Origin: DATGKG01 sp963783145
GTDB taxonomy: Bacteria > Desulfobacterota > Binatia > Binatales > Binataceae
Direction: 5' to 3'
NCBI GenBank assembly: GCA_963783145.1
Contig: CAWAMM010000010.1
Coordinates: forward strand, 24,959 to 88,958
Length of the DNA: 64,000 nucleotides
Notes under the pieces: generated by a model
The model's database searches: none
What the model saw: the letters and a program-made list of their open reading frames with translations, nothing else
What the model was told of the DNA's origin: nothing
Part shown: piece by piece, positions 44,914 to 53,116 of the stretch
Layout of the letters: each line of letters starts with the position of its first letter
Position numbering within the stretch: the first letter of the stretch is position 1
Translations under genes and position numbers: made by a program

Positions 44914-45867
44914 TCATAGCATTCGAAAAATTAAGACCAACAGTACGAGCCCGAATGCGACCGTGCAAAGACCCAGTGCTTCCTTCTTCCAATCGCCGGT
45001 GGCGTCAAGCCAAAACCCAAGAAGTTCGGTCAACTTCGGCATTACCAGCCAGGTTAGCAATGCAACGGAAAAAATGTTGCTGACAAACATTTGAACCGCC
45101 AGCGACAAATTCCGCATCAGCGGATTGAGATAGGTCAGAACCATCACCGTTGGATAGAGCGCGAATAGCACTGCGAGAGCTTGTTTCCATGATGGCGGTG
45201 CGCTCCGCGCTGCTTCGGGGCCATGGCTCAACGCGAACCATCCCTCTAAACCGGTCACTCGATGCGAATGCATACTTTCGACGATCGATGCGAGGTCGCT
45301 AAGCAGTTCTTCCCGTTCTTTCGACCCCATCCAATTGTTGAGATGGGCAAGCGAATCATAGCGAACGATATCCACCCACTCATCCTGGAGCTGGTCGTGG
45401 GGTTCGAAAAACTCAGTTGCGAGATAACCAGGGTAATGCGCCTGTGCAAGGATCGTTCTGCGTCGCCACGCGAGATAGTCCGCCACCTTTTCCCGAGGCA
45501 CCCGATGGGTGAAGACCATCGCCACCGGCGGCTCACGGCTGTCCTCGCCGGCGAGAACCAGCAGGCGTGATGGTTCAATCAGAAAATCCTCGATCCGCGC
45601 GCTAAGGTGCCGGCGCTCAGGGCTTTCGAGCCATCGCTTCATCGCTGGATTTGATTCGAAGCGGAAAATCGCGACCCACTCTTCCTGCAGTCCCGCAACC
45701 GGGCCAAGCACTTCGGTGCCTACGAATCCCAGGAACCCTCTTGCTGCGTTGGTGATCGCACTCTGAGCCTCGACATAGGCTGCGATCCGGTCGGGACGTA
45801 CTCGATGAGATGCGATCGCGGTAGCAGGCTGAGGGGCCTGCGGTTTTCGCGCTTCATTCGGATTCAT
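44914..45867 (-). CDS. Double ABM-domain protein with C-terminal membrane helices
   Basis: 317 residues from ATG 45867. Two antibiotic-biosynthesis-monooxygenase-like ferredoxin folds in tandem: residues about 18-110 (IASHRVRPDRIAAYVEAQSAITNAARGFLGFVGTEVL, EEWVAIFRFESNPAMKRWLESPER) and about 118-215 (MVFTHRVPREKVADYLAWRRRTILAQAHYPGYLATEFF, DEWVDIVRYDSLAHLNNWMGSKER). Three hydrophobic segments follow (LAVLFALYPTVMVLTYL, VSNIFSVALLTWLVM, ALGLCTVAFGLVLLVLIF). The layout ABM-ABM-TM3 is known in some proteobacteria and actinobacteria. ABM domains are cofactor-free oxygenases or binding modules; function unknown. The ORF extension to 46539 is antisense to the PhyH gene and not real. Confidence 0.75.
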   Translation of the reverse strand: MNPNEARKPQAPQPATAIASHRVRPDRIAAYVEAQSAITNAARGFLGFVGTEVLGPVAGLQEEWVAIFRFESNPAMKRWLESPERRHLSARIEDFLIEPSRLLVLAGEDSREPPVAMVFTHRVPREKVADYLAWRRRTILAQAHYPGYLATEFFEPHDQLQDEWVDIVRYDSLAHLNNWMGSKEREELLSDLASIVESMHSHRVTGLEGWFALSHGPEAARSAPPSWKQALAVLFALYPTVMVLTYLNPLMRNLSLAVQMFVSNIFSVALLTWLVMPKLTELLGFWLDATGDWKKEALGLCTVAFGLVLLVLIFRML

Positions 45868-46032
45868 CAAGAGACTCCGTGTGGTGTCCAAGGTTACCCA
45901 GCACGGCGAATTTATATGTCTTTTGCGCCGGTCGCGCCGTTCCAGGATTTCCTTGATGTTGAAGCCTGGAGACGGAGCATCAATGCTGCGGCGATCTCGA
46001 TAAGCGCCAGGCGCTCTGATAGGCAAAGCATC

Positions 46033-46852
46033 ATGGCAAGTGAAGCATCGGCAATCGTTTCGCGCGCGTCGAATATCGAAGGGGCCAAGGTGCTGCTCGA
46101 TCGCAACGGCATCTGCGTCATGGAAAACATCCTCGATGCGGCCGGTCTGGCGCGGGTGAAGAAGGCGCTTTTCGACGGCGTCGCGCGCGATGAGCGGGTG
46201 GGCGTTCCGGTGCGCGGCTTTCCCTTCGACCCGGATGCGCGCAACCTCCGCGTCTTCGATCTGATCGGCAAGGATCCCGTGTTCGCCGAGCTGGTCGAGC
46301 ATCCGATTGCGGTCGAGCTGGTGCGCCACGCTATCGGCGCGCCGTTCTCGCTGTCGAATTTCAGCGCGAACGTTACTGCGCCCGGTTCCGGCGCGATGGG
46401 GATGCACGCTGACCAGGGTTACGTTCCGGCGCCATGGCCGCCGTACCCATTTGCCCTCAACGTCGCGTGGGCGCTCGATGATTTCACCGAGGCCAATGGC
46501 GCAACCCGTTTCGTGCCGGGTTCGCATCGGCAGGATCACGGTCCCGACCTAGCCGATGCCGCGAAGACGGTGCCGATCGAATGCCGGGCCGGCAGCATCT
46601 TCATCATGGACGGACGCGTGTGGCATCAGACCGGCGTCAATCGCACCAAGCGATCAGACGCGCGCCGGACTGTTCGCATACTACGTGCGGCCGTTCATCC
46701 GCCCGCAGTGGAACTGGCAGCTGACGATCACGCCCGAGCATCTCGCGCGGATGAGCCCGCTGATGCGCGAGATGCTGGGCTTCGGCAGCAACGTCACCAG
46801 CTCGCTCGAATCGCTGTACCTGAAACGAGGTAACACAACCGCGCCGGTTTAA
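46033..46852 (+). pseudogene. Phytanoyl-CoA dioxygenase-like (PhyH) gene with one-base frameshift
   Basis: From ATG 46033 the frame encodes a PhyH-fold Fe(II)/2-oxoglutarate oxygenase with iron ligands His125 and Asp127 (GMHADQGYV) and His198 (GRVWHQTG). After NRTK (residue 206) the homologous continuation TRAGLFAYYVRPFIRPQWNW to the stop at 46852 is in the next frame. Skipping base 46651 restores ...TKDQTRAGLF. The original frame otherwise runs on to 46833 with an unrelated Ala/Arg-rich tail. The break removes the expected 2OG-binding Arg. Either a sequence indel or a recent inactivation; no homopolymer is present here. Confidence 0.75.
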
Positions 46853-46979
46853 ACCCGCCTCGCATAGCATCTTTTGGCGCTGGCGATTACTTATCGCATT
46901 GCGCGATAATGCGGGTTCGTCGTCACTACGCGGCATCGTACCGCGCCATCGATCACCTTTTTTCAATGGAGGCACCGCT

Positions 46980-48368
46980 ATGTCCAACATTGAGCACTAC
47001 GAAAATCTTGTGCTCGGCAGTGGGGGGTCGGGCAAATTCGTCGCATGGACCTTTGCCAAGGAGGGTCGTCGCACCGCGATGGTCGAGCGCGGTCCGCTCG
47101 GCGGCGCCTGCCCCAACGTCGCATGTCTGCCGAGCAAGAACTTTGTCTATACCGGCAGGGTCATCTCGCTGGCCCGGCGCGGCGCGGAATTCGGCCTCAA
47201 GCTGGACTCCCTGAGCGTCGACATGAAGGTCGTGCAGCGGCGCAAGCGCACGATGGTCGAAGGGCTCCATCAGATGCACGTCGATGCCACCAACGCCAGC
47301 GGCGCGGAACTTATTATGGGTACCGGCCGCTTCGTCGGACCGCGGACCCTCGAAGTTGATCTCAATGACGGTGGGAAGCGGACGCTCTTCGGGGACAAAG
47401 TCTTCATCGATCTCGGATCGCATGCGGCGATTCCCAGCCTGCCTGGACTCGCGGAAGCGAAGCCCATGACCCATGTCGAGGCGCTCGACCTCGATCGCTT
47501 GCCGGAACATCTGATTGTGCTGGGCGGCGGCTATGTAGGCCTCGAACTGTCGCAGGCGATCCGACGCTTTGGTTCGCGGGTGACGGTGATCGAAACCAGC
47601 CCGCAGCTCGCCGGCCGCGAGGATGCTGACGTCGGCGCCGCTATCCTTGAGTTGTTTGTCGATGAAGGTATCGACGTCCTGCTCGAGACCGAGGTGCGCC
47701 GCGTCGAGGGACATTCGGGTGATCGGGTTCGCGTCAACGTGAAGGCCAAGCGCGGCGAACACATTATCGAAGGGACCGACCTCCTCGTAGCGACTGGCCG
47801 GAAGGCCAACACCGACGGAATCGGTCTCGAGAAAACCGGCGTCGAGTTGGATGAGCACGGCTACATCAAGGTCAACGAGCGGCTGGAGACCACCAGCGCC
47901 AACATCTGGGCGATGGCCGATGCCGCGGGCAGCCCGCAGTTTACCCATGTCGCCTATGACGACTTCCGGGTCGTGTATGCCAACCTCAACGGGGGAAATC
48001 GAACCACGAAGAATCGGCTGATCCCATTCTGCATGTTCACCGATCCGGAGCTGGCGCGAGTGGGAAGAAACGAGCTCGAAGCGCGTCGCGACGGGATCGA
48101 ATATCGTCTCGCGAAAATGCCGATGGCGCAGGTGTTGCGCACCCGGACCATCTCCGAGCCGCGCGGCTTCATCAAGATGCTGATCGGCAAGCGTAGCGAC
48201 AAGATCATCGGCTTCAGCGCATTTGGCTTCGAGGCGAGCGAGCTGATGGTGGCGGTGCAGACCGCGATGGCGGGTGATTTGCCATACACGGTGTTGCGCG
48301 ACGCGATTTTCACTCATCCAACGATGTCCGAAGGATTGAACGAACTGCTCGCCAATGTCCCCACCTAG
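46980..48368 (+). CDS. Dihydrolipoamide dehydrogenase / mercuric reductase-like flavoprotein
   Basis: 462 residues from ATG 46980 with GGAGG seven bases upstream. FAD motif GSGGSG (13-18), redox pair Cys44 and Cys49 in GGACPNVACLPSK, NAD(P)-binding LIVLGGGYVGLELSQAIRRFG, second FAD motif IWAMADAAG, and the C-terminal HPTMSEG that supplies the active-site His-Glu dyad. All parts of a class I pyridine-nucleotide disulfide oxidoreductase are present. No 2-oxoacid dehydrogenase E1/E2 or mer genes are near, so the physiological disulfide is unknown. Confidence 0.88.
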   Translation: MSNIEHYENLVLGSGGSGKFVAWTFAKEGRRTAMVERGPLGGACPNVACLPSKNFVYTGRVISLARRGAEFGLKLDSLSVDMKVVQRRKRTMVEGLHQMHVDATNASGAELIMGTGRFVGPRTLEVDLNDGGKRTLFGDKVFIDLGSHAAIPSLPGLAEAKPMTHVEALDLDRLPEHLIVLGGGYVGLELSQAIRRFGSRVTVIETSPQLAGREDADVGAAILELFVDEGIDVLLETEVRRVEGHSGDRVRVNVKAKRGEHIIEGTDLLVATGRKANTDGIGLEKTGVELDEHGYIKVNERLETTSANIWAMADAAGSPQFTHVAYDDFRVVYANLNGGNRTTKNRLIPFCMFTDPELARVGRNELEARRDGIEYRLAKMPMAQVLRTRTISEPRGFIKMLIGKRSDKIIGFSAFGFEASELMVAVQTAMAGDLPYTVLRDAIFTHPTMSEGLNELLANVPT

Positions 48369-48376
48369 GAATCATA

Positions 48377-48410
48377 GCAGGCTGTTGAAAACGTCATTCC
48401 AACAGCCTGC
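48377..48410. terminator. Hairpin between the convergent flavoprotein and vapC genes
   Basis: 11-bp perfect stem GCAGGCTGTTG / CAACAGCCTGC with a 12-base loop, in a 58-base gap between convergent genes; a likely bidirectional terminator. Confidence 0.6.
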
Positions 48411-48426
48411 GTCTTAGGATGGCGCG

Positions 48427-48834
48427 CTAGAAACCTTCGGCCGCCGCTCGCAGGCGTTCATCGGTGGTCACGAGTTCCAGGTCGCCGATGCGCTGACGGG
48501 CGAGCACGAAAGTCGCCAAATGGAGCGCATCGAGAGTCCGCAACAGTTTGTTCGGCGCGACTCGGCGTGCCGCTTCGCATACCGCGGGCGTGAGTTCCCA
48601 CAGATCGCAGCGTGCCCACACCGATTCTATCTCGCGCTCCACATCGGCCAGCTTCGTCTCGCTGAGCTGACCAAGCTGGCGCAATCGCTGGATCGTGCGC
48701 GACGCTTCCACGATCGAGAGGCGAGAGGTTAACAATACTTCCGCGGTCCGAATTCTGGTTTCTATACCGGGGCTGGTGCCACGCTCAAGGATCGCGCGCA
48801 GCACTGCGGAGGTATCGAGATAGAGCGCGACCAT
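48427..48834 (-). CDS. vapC: VapC-type PIN-domain toxin (module 1)
   Basis: 135 residues from ATG 48834. PIN-domain acidic residues: Asp in MVALYLDTSAVLRAIL, Glu in SRLSIVEASRTIQRL, Asp in LRTLDALHLATFVLA and a late Asp in LVTTDERLRAAA. PIN toxins are Mg-dependent endoribonucleases, commonly acting on tRNA or rRNA. It starts 8 bases after the antitoxin stop, so the two are translated together. An upstream extension to 48924 overlaps the antitoxin gene and is not supported. Confidence 0.87.
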   Translation of the reverse strand: MVALYLDTSAVLRAILERGTSPGIETRIRTAEVLLTSRLSIVEASRTIQRLRQLGQLSETKLADVEREIESVWARCDLWELTPAVCEAARRVAPNKLLRTLDALHLATFVLARQRIGDLELVTTDERLRAAAEGF

Positions 48835-48842
48835 CGCGAGTT

Positions 48843-49145
48843 TCAACGATCGCTGCGGATCTGGTTGAGAATGTCGGCCGCAGTCCCCGGAGGAAGGCCC
48901 ATCCCGGCAACTTTCCAGGTCCATTTTCCCTTCGGCAGGGCGGCGCGAGTTATGTCGCCGCGCTCCGCCAGCGAATCCAGCAGCTCCTCGAGCGTGTCGT
49001 GATGGCGCGGCGCCCTGCGCGCCGCAGGACGAAGCTCGGCCACCACTTCCTCACGATCTGTGATCAGGATGGTTTCTCCGGCGCGGACGTGGCGCAGGTA
49101 TTCCGAGAGCCTCGCTTTCAATTGTTTGACCCCGACAGCTTTCAT
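48843..49145 (-). CDS. vapB: Phd/YefM-type antitoxin (module 1)
   Basis: 100 residues. The N-terminal DNA-binding fold reads MKAVGVKQLKARLSEYLRHVRAGETILITDREEVVAELRP, the typical Phd/YefM start. The C-terminal part, with LEELLDSLAERGDITRAALPKGKW, should wrap the toxin. The operator-like palindrome at 49157-49174 lies just upstream of the ATG, as expected for autorepression. Divergent from the acyl-CoA dehydrogenase gene. Confidence 0.87.
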   Translation of the reverse strand: MKAVGVKQLKARLSEYLRHVRAGETILITDREEVVAELRPAARRAPRHHDTLEELLDSLAERGDITRAALPKGKWTWKVAGMGLPPGTAADILNQIRSDR

Positions 49146-49156
49146 CAGTGGAGAGA

Positions 49157-49174
49157 GTAGTCACCGGTGACTAC
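49157..49174. promoter_or_regulatory. Perfect 18-bp palindrome, probable VapBC operator (module 1)
   Basis: GTAGTCACCGGTGACTAC is a perfect palindrome centred about 20 bases upstream of the antitoxin ATG (49145). Half-site GTAGTNAC is shared with the operator-like site of module 2 at 61596-61613. Confidence 0.65.
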
Positions 49175-49327
49175 GAGATCAACCCGAAGGCGATCCGGGG
49201 CCACGGATACTTCGAGTGCTGCGCTGGTAAAACCGGCGCGCTTTGAGCGACAATCCGCTCTCGTCCCTGCCAAACATCGCGCCCGTCGCGCCGAGGGAAC
49301 AAATTCGCTCTCTATGGAGGATCAATC

Positions 49328-50629
49328 GTGAGCTGGGATTTTGAAACTGAACCGGAGTTCCAAAAGGAACTCGACTGGATCGATAAATTCGTCCGCGAGG
49401 AAGTCGAACCGCTGCAGTACGTGCTGACGTGCCATCCTTATGACGTCCGCAATCCGCTGCGCAATAAGCTGGTGCGTCCGCTGCAAGCCGAAGTGAAGAA
49501 ACGCAAGTTGTGGGCTTGCCATCTCGGTCCCGATTTGGGCGGCCCCGGCTACGGCCAGGTCAAGCTCGGCCTGATGAACGAAATCCTCGGCGGCGTCACC
49601 TATGCGCCAATCGTGTTCGGCTGCCAGGCGCCGGATTCCGGTAATGCCGAAATCCTCGCGCACTACGGCACCGACGCGCAGAAGAAGCGCTACCTGCAGC
49701 CGCTGCTCGATAACGAGATCGTGTCGGCATTTTCAATGACCGAGCCGCAGGGCGGCGCCGATCCCAAGGTCTTCAAGACCAAAGCCGAGCTGAAGGGCGA
49801 CAATTGGGTCATCAACGGCCAGAAATGGTTTTCCTCGAATGCGCACCTCGCGTCGTTCCTCATCGTCATGGCGGTGACGGATCCTGACGCGGCCGAGTAC
49901 AAGCGCATGTCGATGTTCATCGTGCCGATCGAAACGCCGGGTGTGAAAATTCTGAAGAACCTGGCCGTCGGCACTCATGAGGGCGAAGGCAGCCACGGCT
50001 ACATGCAGTACACCGACGTCATCGTGCCCAAGGACCACATGCTGGGGCCTCGCGGCGGCGCGTTCGCGGTCGCGCAGACGCGGCTCGGCGGCGGCCGCAT
50101 CCATCATGCGATGCGTACCATCGGGCAGGTCCGGCGCGCCTTCGACATGATGTGCGAGCGGGCGCTGTCGCGCTTCACCCAGGGCTCGCGCCTCGCCGAC
50201 AAGCAGATGGTGCAGGAAAAAATCGCCGACTCGTGGATGGAAATCGAGCAGTTCCGCCTCCTGGTGTTGCGCACCGCATGGAAGATCGATCGCTACAAGG
50301 ACTATCTGAAGGTCCGCAAGGATATCGCGGCGGTGAAGGCCATCATGCCGAAGATTTTTCATGACGTCGCATCGCGCGCGCTCTTCATCCATGGCTCACT
50401 CGGCGCGACCAACGAGATGCCCTTCGTCGAGCAGGTCATCCAGAGCTTCCACATGGGACTGGCGGACGGCCCGACCGAGGTCCACAAGATCACCGTCGCG
50501 CGTCAGATCCTGCGCGAGTACAAGGCGACCGACGATCTGTTCCCGACCCAGCACATTCCGAAGCTGCGTGAGGCCGCCCTTAAGAAGTACGGGGCCATGA
50601 TCGAGCACGAGGTCCGAGCGAGCGCTTAA
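49328..50629 (+). CDS. Acyl-CoA dehydrogenase
   Basis: 433 residues. An N-terminal helical domain (FQKELDWIDKFVREEVEPLQYV), the FAD/substrate motif VSAFSMTEPQGGADPKVFKTKAELKGDNWVINGQKWFSSNA, the beta-domain MFIVPIETPGVKI, and a C-terminal helical domain with RLGGGRIHHAMRTIGQVRRAFDMMCERALSR, HGSLGATNEMPF and GLADGPTEVHKITVARQILREY. This resembles the ACAD10/11-like long-chain group. It oxidises acyl-CoA to trans-2-enoyl-CoA with FAD. The GTG start at 49328 has GGAGG seven bases upstream. The enoyl-CoA hydratase gene 109 bases downstream would act on its product. Confidence 0.92.
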   Translation: MSWDFETEPEFQKELDWIDKFVREEVEPLQYVLTCHPYDVRNPLRNKLVRPLQAEVKKRKLWACHLGPDLGGPGYGQVKLGLMNEILGGVTYAPIVFGCQAPDSGNAEILAHYGTDAQKKRYLQPLLDNEIVSAFSMTEPQGGADPKVFKTKAELKGDNWVINGQKWFSSNAHLASFLIVMAVTDPDAAEYKRMSMFIVPIETPGVKILKNLAVGTHEGEGSHGYMQYTDVIVPKDHMLGPRGGAFAVAQTRLGGGRIHHAMRTIGQVRRAFDMMCERALSRFTQGSRLADKQMVQEKIADSWMEIEQFRLLVLRTAWKIDRYKDYLKVRKDIAAVKAIMPKIFHDVASRALFIHGSLGATNEMPFVEQVIQSFHMGLADGPTEVHKITVARQILREYKATDDLFPTQHIPKLREAALKKYGAMIEHEVRASA

Positions 50630-50660
50630 GGATCCTAAAACTGGCTTCCCACCTTCACCA

Positions 50661-50713
50661 TCTCTCCCTACTGGGAGAGACAGGAGTGAGGGCTGGAGAG
50701 CCACCGTCGGTGG
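50661..50713 (+). repeat. Two short inverted repeats in the acyl-CoA dehydrogenase/crotonase gap
   Basis: TCTCTCCC-TACT-GGGAGAGA (50661-50680) and CCACCG-T-CGGTGG (50701-50713). The first resembles the pyrimidine/purine hairpins seen as dispersed intergenic repeats in many GC-rich genomes. No T-tract follows, so it is a transcript-stability or attenuator candidate. Confidence 0.4.
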
Positions 50714-50738
50714 ACAAAGAAACGGAGTAGCTATCGGC

Positions 50739-51641
50739 ATGGCATACCAGACGATCCTGTACGATGTCGCGGACAACATCCTGACGATCACACTCAATCG
50801 TCCGGAGAAGCTCAACGCTTTCACCCGCGAGATGATGCTCGAGATGATCGACGCCTTCGACAAGGCGGATGCGGATGACAACGTCCGCGCGATCATCGTG
50901 ACCGGATCGGGCCGCGGTTTTTGTGCGGGTGCCGACTTGTCCGCCGGCGGCGCCACCTTCGATCGCACCGCGCAAGCGGGTCAGGCGCCAAGCCGCGCAA
51001 CCTCAAAGAACGAGGCCGATATCGATTGGAGCGATGAATCGATTCGCGACGGCGGCGGCCTCCTGACCCTGCGCATCTTCAAATCGCTCAAACCGGTGAT
51101 TGCCGCCGTCAACGGACCCGCCGTTGGCGTCGGCGTCACCATGCAACTCGCCATGGATGTGCGGCTCGCCTCGGAAAACGCGCGTTTCGGCTTCGTATTC
51201 GCGCGCCGCGGCCTGGTGCCCGAGGCGGCCTCGAGCTGGTTCCTCACCCGTGCGGTGGGAATCTCGCAGGCGCTGGAATGGACCCTGACGGGCCGGGTTT
51301 TTCCTGCGCAGGAGGCGCTCGAAGGACGCCTCATCAAGAAGATTTACAAACCCGAAGAACTGATACCCGCCGCCCGCGCCCTCGCGCGCGAAATTGCCGA
51401 CAATACGGCGCCGGTCTCCGTCGCGATGACCCGTCAGATGCTATGGCGGATGCTCGGCGCCGACGATCCGATGGAGGCGCACAGGATCGACAGCCGTGCG
51501 ATTCGTTCGCGCGGCGCCTCGGGCGATGCAAAGGAAGGCGTCACGTCATTCTTAGAGAAGCGTCCGGCGAAGTTTCCCGGCAAGGTGTCAGCCGACATGC
51601 CATCATTTTTCCCCTGGTGGCAGGAACGGAAGTACAGCTGA
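50739..51641 (+). CDS. Enoyl-CoA hydratase/isomerase (crotonase) family protein
   Basis: 300 residues. The oxyanion-hole segments are GRGFCAGADLSAGG (about 60-75) and AAVNGPAVGVGVTMQLAMDVRLASENARFGFVFARRGLVPEAASSWFL; the Glu in RGLVPE is the likely general acid/base. The C-terminal helix region ends KFPGKVSADMPSFFPWW. It hydrates or isomerises enoyl-CoA thioesters. The adjacent acyl-CoA dehydrogenase gene implies beta-oxidation-type chemistry. Confidence 0.9.
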   Translation: MAYQTILYDVADNILTITLNRPEKLNAFTREMMLEMIDAFDKADADDNVRAIIVTGSGRGFCAGADLSAGGATFDRTAQAGQAPSRATSKNEADIDWSDESIRDGGGLLTLRIFKSLKPVIAAVNGPAVGVGVTMQLAMDVRLASENARFGFVFARRGLVPEAASSWFLTRAVGISQALEWTLTGRVFPAQEALEGRLIKKIYKPEELIPAARALAREIADNTAPVSVAMTRQMLWRMLGADDPMEAHRIDSRAIRSRGASGDAKEGVTSFLEKRPAKFPGKVSADMPSFFPWWQERKYS

Positions 51642-51683
51642 CCGAGATACAGCTGGACCGAGACTATCGGTCTAGCTGTCCAC

Positions 51684-52517
51684 CTAGCGCCGTCTTATCG
51701 CGACTTGCGCGGCAGCAACGTTATATAACTGTGGGGTAGGGCTGTCCGCTGCTGCCACGTCGCCCCGGCGGGCCTGGTAGCTTGCCAAAATCCAGTAAGG
51801 ATTGGGGTCGGTCTTTTGGTAAACGATGGGGACCAGGTTGCCCGGAACTGTGGGACCCGGATTGATAAACGCGAAGTCGGTGGCGAAGAACACCAGGATC
51901 AGGTTGCCATCGTCGCTGGTCGTCAGCTTGGGCGCTTTGGTCTGATCCTTGGGGCCGGTCGTGCCGCTGCTGGAATCGATCGGGTCGGTTGACCACACAT
52001 TGTCGAGCGACAGCACCACGCCGTGGGCGTACACCGGCTGCGAGAACTTCCATTCGGCGGGACCATCGTTGGAATCCGCAAAATGATAGTAGAGCGACTG
52101 CCGCGTGGTGGGGCTGATATCGTCGCGGATCAATTGCCATCCCGACGGAGCAGTAATCGTAGGCCCCGCGCCACCGAGAGAAATCAAATCCGCAATCAGC
52201 AGTTGGCCCGACTGTACCTGAGCCGGCAGGTTGAGCGTGATGCTCGCAACTTCCTTCGGCATCGGAGTGTCGGTCGTGGCGGAGGAATCCACCTCCATCG
52301 GGGTTTGCGCGACTGCGACGACTTTCGCGCCATCGAGCGGTACCCGCTGAGTGTCCAGCGCCGGCGAAGTGCATCCGAGAAGGATGTCACCGGCCCCTGC
52401 CATCGCAGTTCGCGGAAAAGCTGTCGCGGGGAGAAAGACCATCAACGCCAGCGCGACTCGCATCCGCCTCGCCACCCGTGACTTATGCCCCAGGAATTCC
52501 GATATCTTTTTAAGCAT
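51684..52517 (-). CDS. Secreted protein of unknown function with beta-rich domain
   Basis: About 277 residues from ATG 52517; ATG 52568 and ATG 52463 are alternatives. A signal peptide (MRVALALMVFLPATAFPRTAMAG) is followed by repeated short strands (ASITLNLPAQVQSGQLLIADLISLGGAGPTITAPSGW, SLYYHFADSNDGPAEWKFSQPVYAHGVVLSLDNV, DDGNLILVFFATDFAF). The ITAPSGW...W.F...GV.L pattern resembles beta-sandwich domains in secreted adhesin-like proteins. I do not recognise the family. Confidence 0.55.
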   Translation of the reverse strand: MLKKISEFLGHKSRVARRMRVALALMVFLPATAFPRTAMAGAGDILLGCTSPALDTQRVPLDGAKVVAVAQTPMEVDSSATTDTPMPKEVASITLNLPAQVQSGQLLIADLISLGGAGPTITAPSGWQLIRDDISPTTRQSLYYHFADSNDGPAEWKFSQPVYAHGVVLSLDNVWSTDPIDSSSGTTGPKDQTKAPKLTTSDDGNLILVFFATDFAFINPGPTVPGNLVPIVYQKTDPNPYWILASYQARRGDVAAADSPTPQLYNVAAAQVAIRRR

Positions 52518-52615
52518 ACCCGACATCCACCGAATGACTGTGGTTACTGAAGCGAGACCAGTTCGCATCGGTCGCGAATCATAGCAAAGAGTGGCCCTTC
52601 GCGCGACGTAGAAAA

Positions 52616-52768
52616 TCAGGTCGTCGGGGAGGTGGATCTGGAATTCAGCGCGTCGCGCCGCGCACGCTCTTCGCGTTCGAGGCGAGCGTAGTGCAGGCCA
52701 ATGGGACCAACCACTGCGGCAACCAGGAGCAATATCAGGGGGCTCAATGCGACGAGATACTTATCCAT
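52616..52768 (-). CDS. Tiny single-span membrane protein
   Basis: 50 residues from ATG 52768: MDKYLVALSPLILLLVAAVVGPIGLHYARLEREER and a polar tail. One transmembrane helix. The ATG overlaps the stop of the preceding 74-residue gene (TAATG), showing translational coupling. Unknown function. Confidence 0.5.
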   Translation of the reverse strand: MDKYLVALSPLILLLVAAVVGPIGLHYARLEREERARRDALNSRSTSPTT

Positions 52769-52992
52769 TACTTCATTTCCTGGCGCGACCGTCTTCGCTC
52801 GATCGCTATGCCCAATATCGCCAAAACAGTGCCTACGATCAGACTGGTCTGAAGAAGCAACATAATCTCCTTCCATCCGAGGCTTGCATAAAACGCTATC
52901 ACGACATCAAGCGGGAGAAAAACCGTGATCAGGACCGCCGCCTCGCGCAGCATTTCGCCGATCATTTCCCCGACGCTCTTTGGTTCCCCCAC
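52768..52992 (-). CDS. Small two-span membrane protein
   Basis: 74 residues from GTG 52992 (GAGG upstream). Two hydrophobic stretches (AAVLITVFLPLDVVIAFYASL and IMLLLQTSLIVGTVLAILGIAIE) with a short charged loop and a basic C-terminus. Coupled to the 50-residue gene that follows. No family recognised. Confidence 0.55.
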   Translation of the reverse strand: MGEPKSVGEMIGEMLREAAVLITVFLPLDVVIAFYASLGWKEIMLLLQTSLIVGTVLAILGIAIERRRSRQEMK

Positions 52993-53116
52993 GAAACCGC
53001 CTCTCGTTCGCCAGCCGAAATGTCCTAGCAGATTCGATGTCTTATAGTCAACTCTTCAGCACCCGAAGTCACCAGATGGAGCGAGGTGGAAGATTTTTCA
53101 GGTTCAACAACGCGAA

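Noticed and set aside
45868..46539. N-terminal extension of the double-ABM protein
   Set aside because: Antisense to the PhyH-like gene; ATG 45867 gives the normal start of the domain.
46953..48317. 454-codon minus-strand frame
   Set aside because: Antisense to the flavoprotein disulfide reductase gene, with a His/Arg/Asp-rich composition typical of mirror frames.
48377..48410. Insertion-sequence end (CAGGCTGTTGAAAA motif)
   Set aside because: The motif is part of a perfect 11-bp hairpin between convergent genes and no transposase is adjacent; called a terminator.
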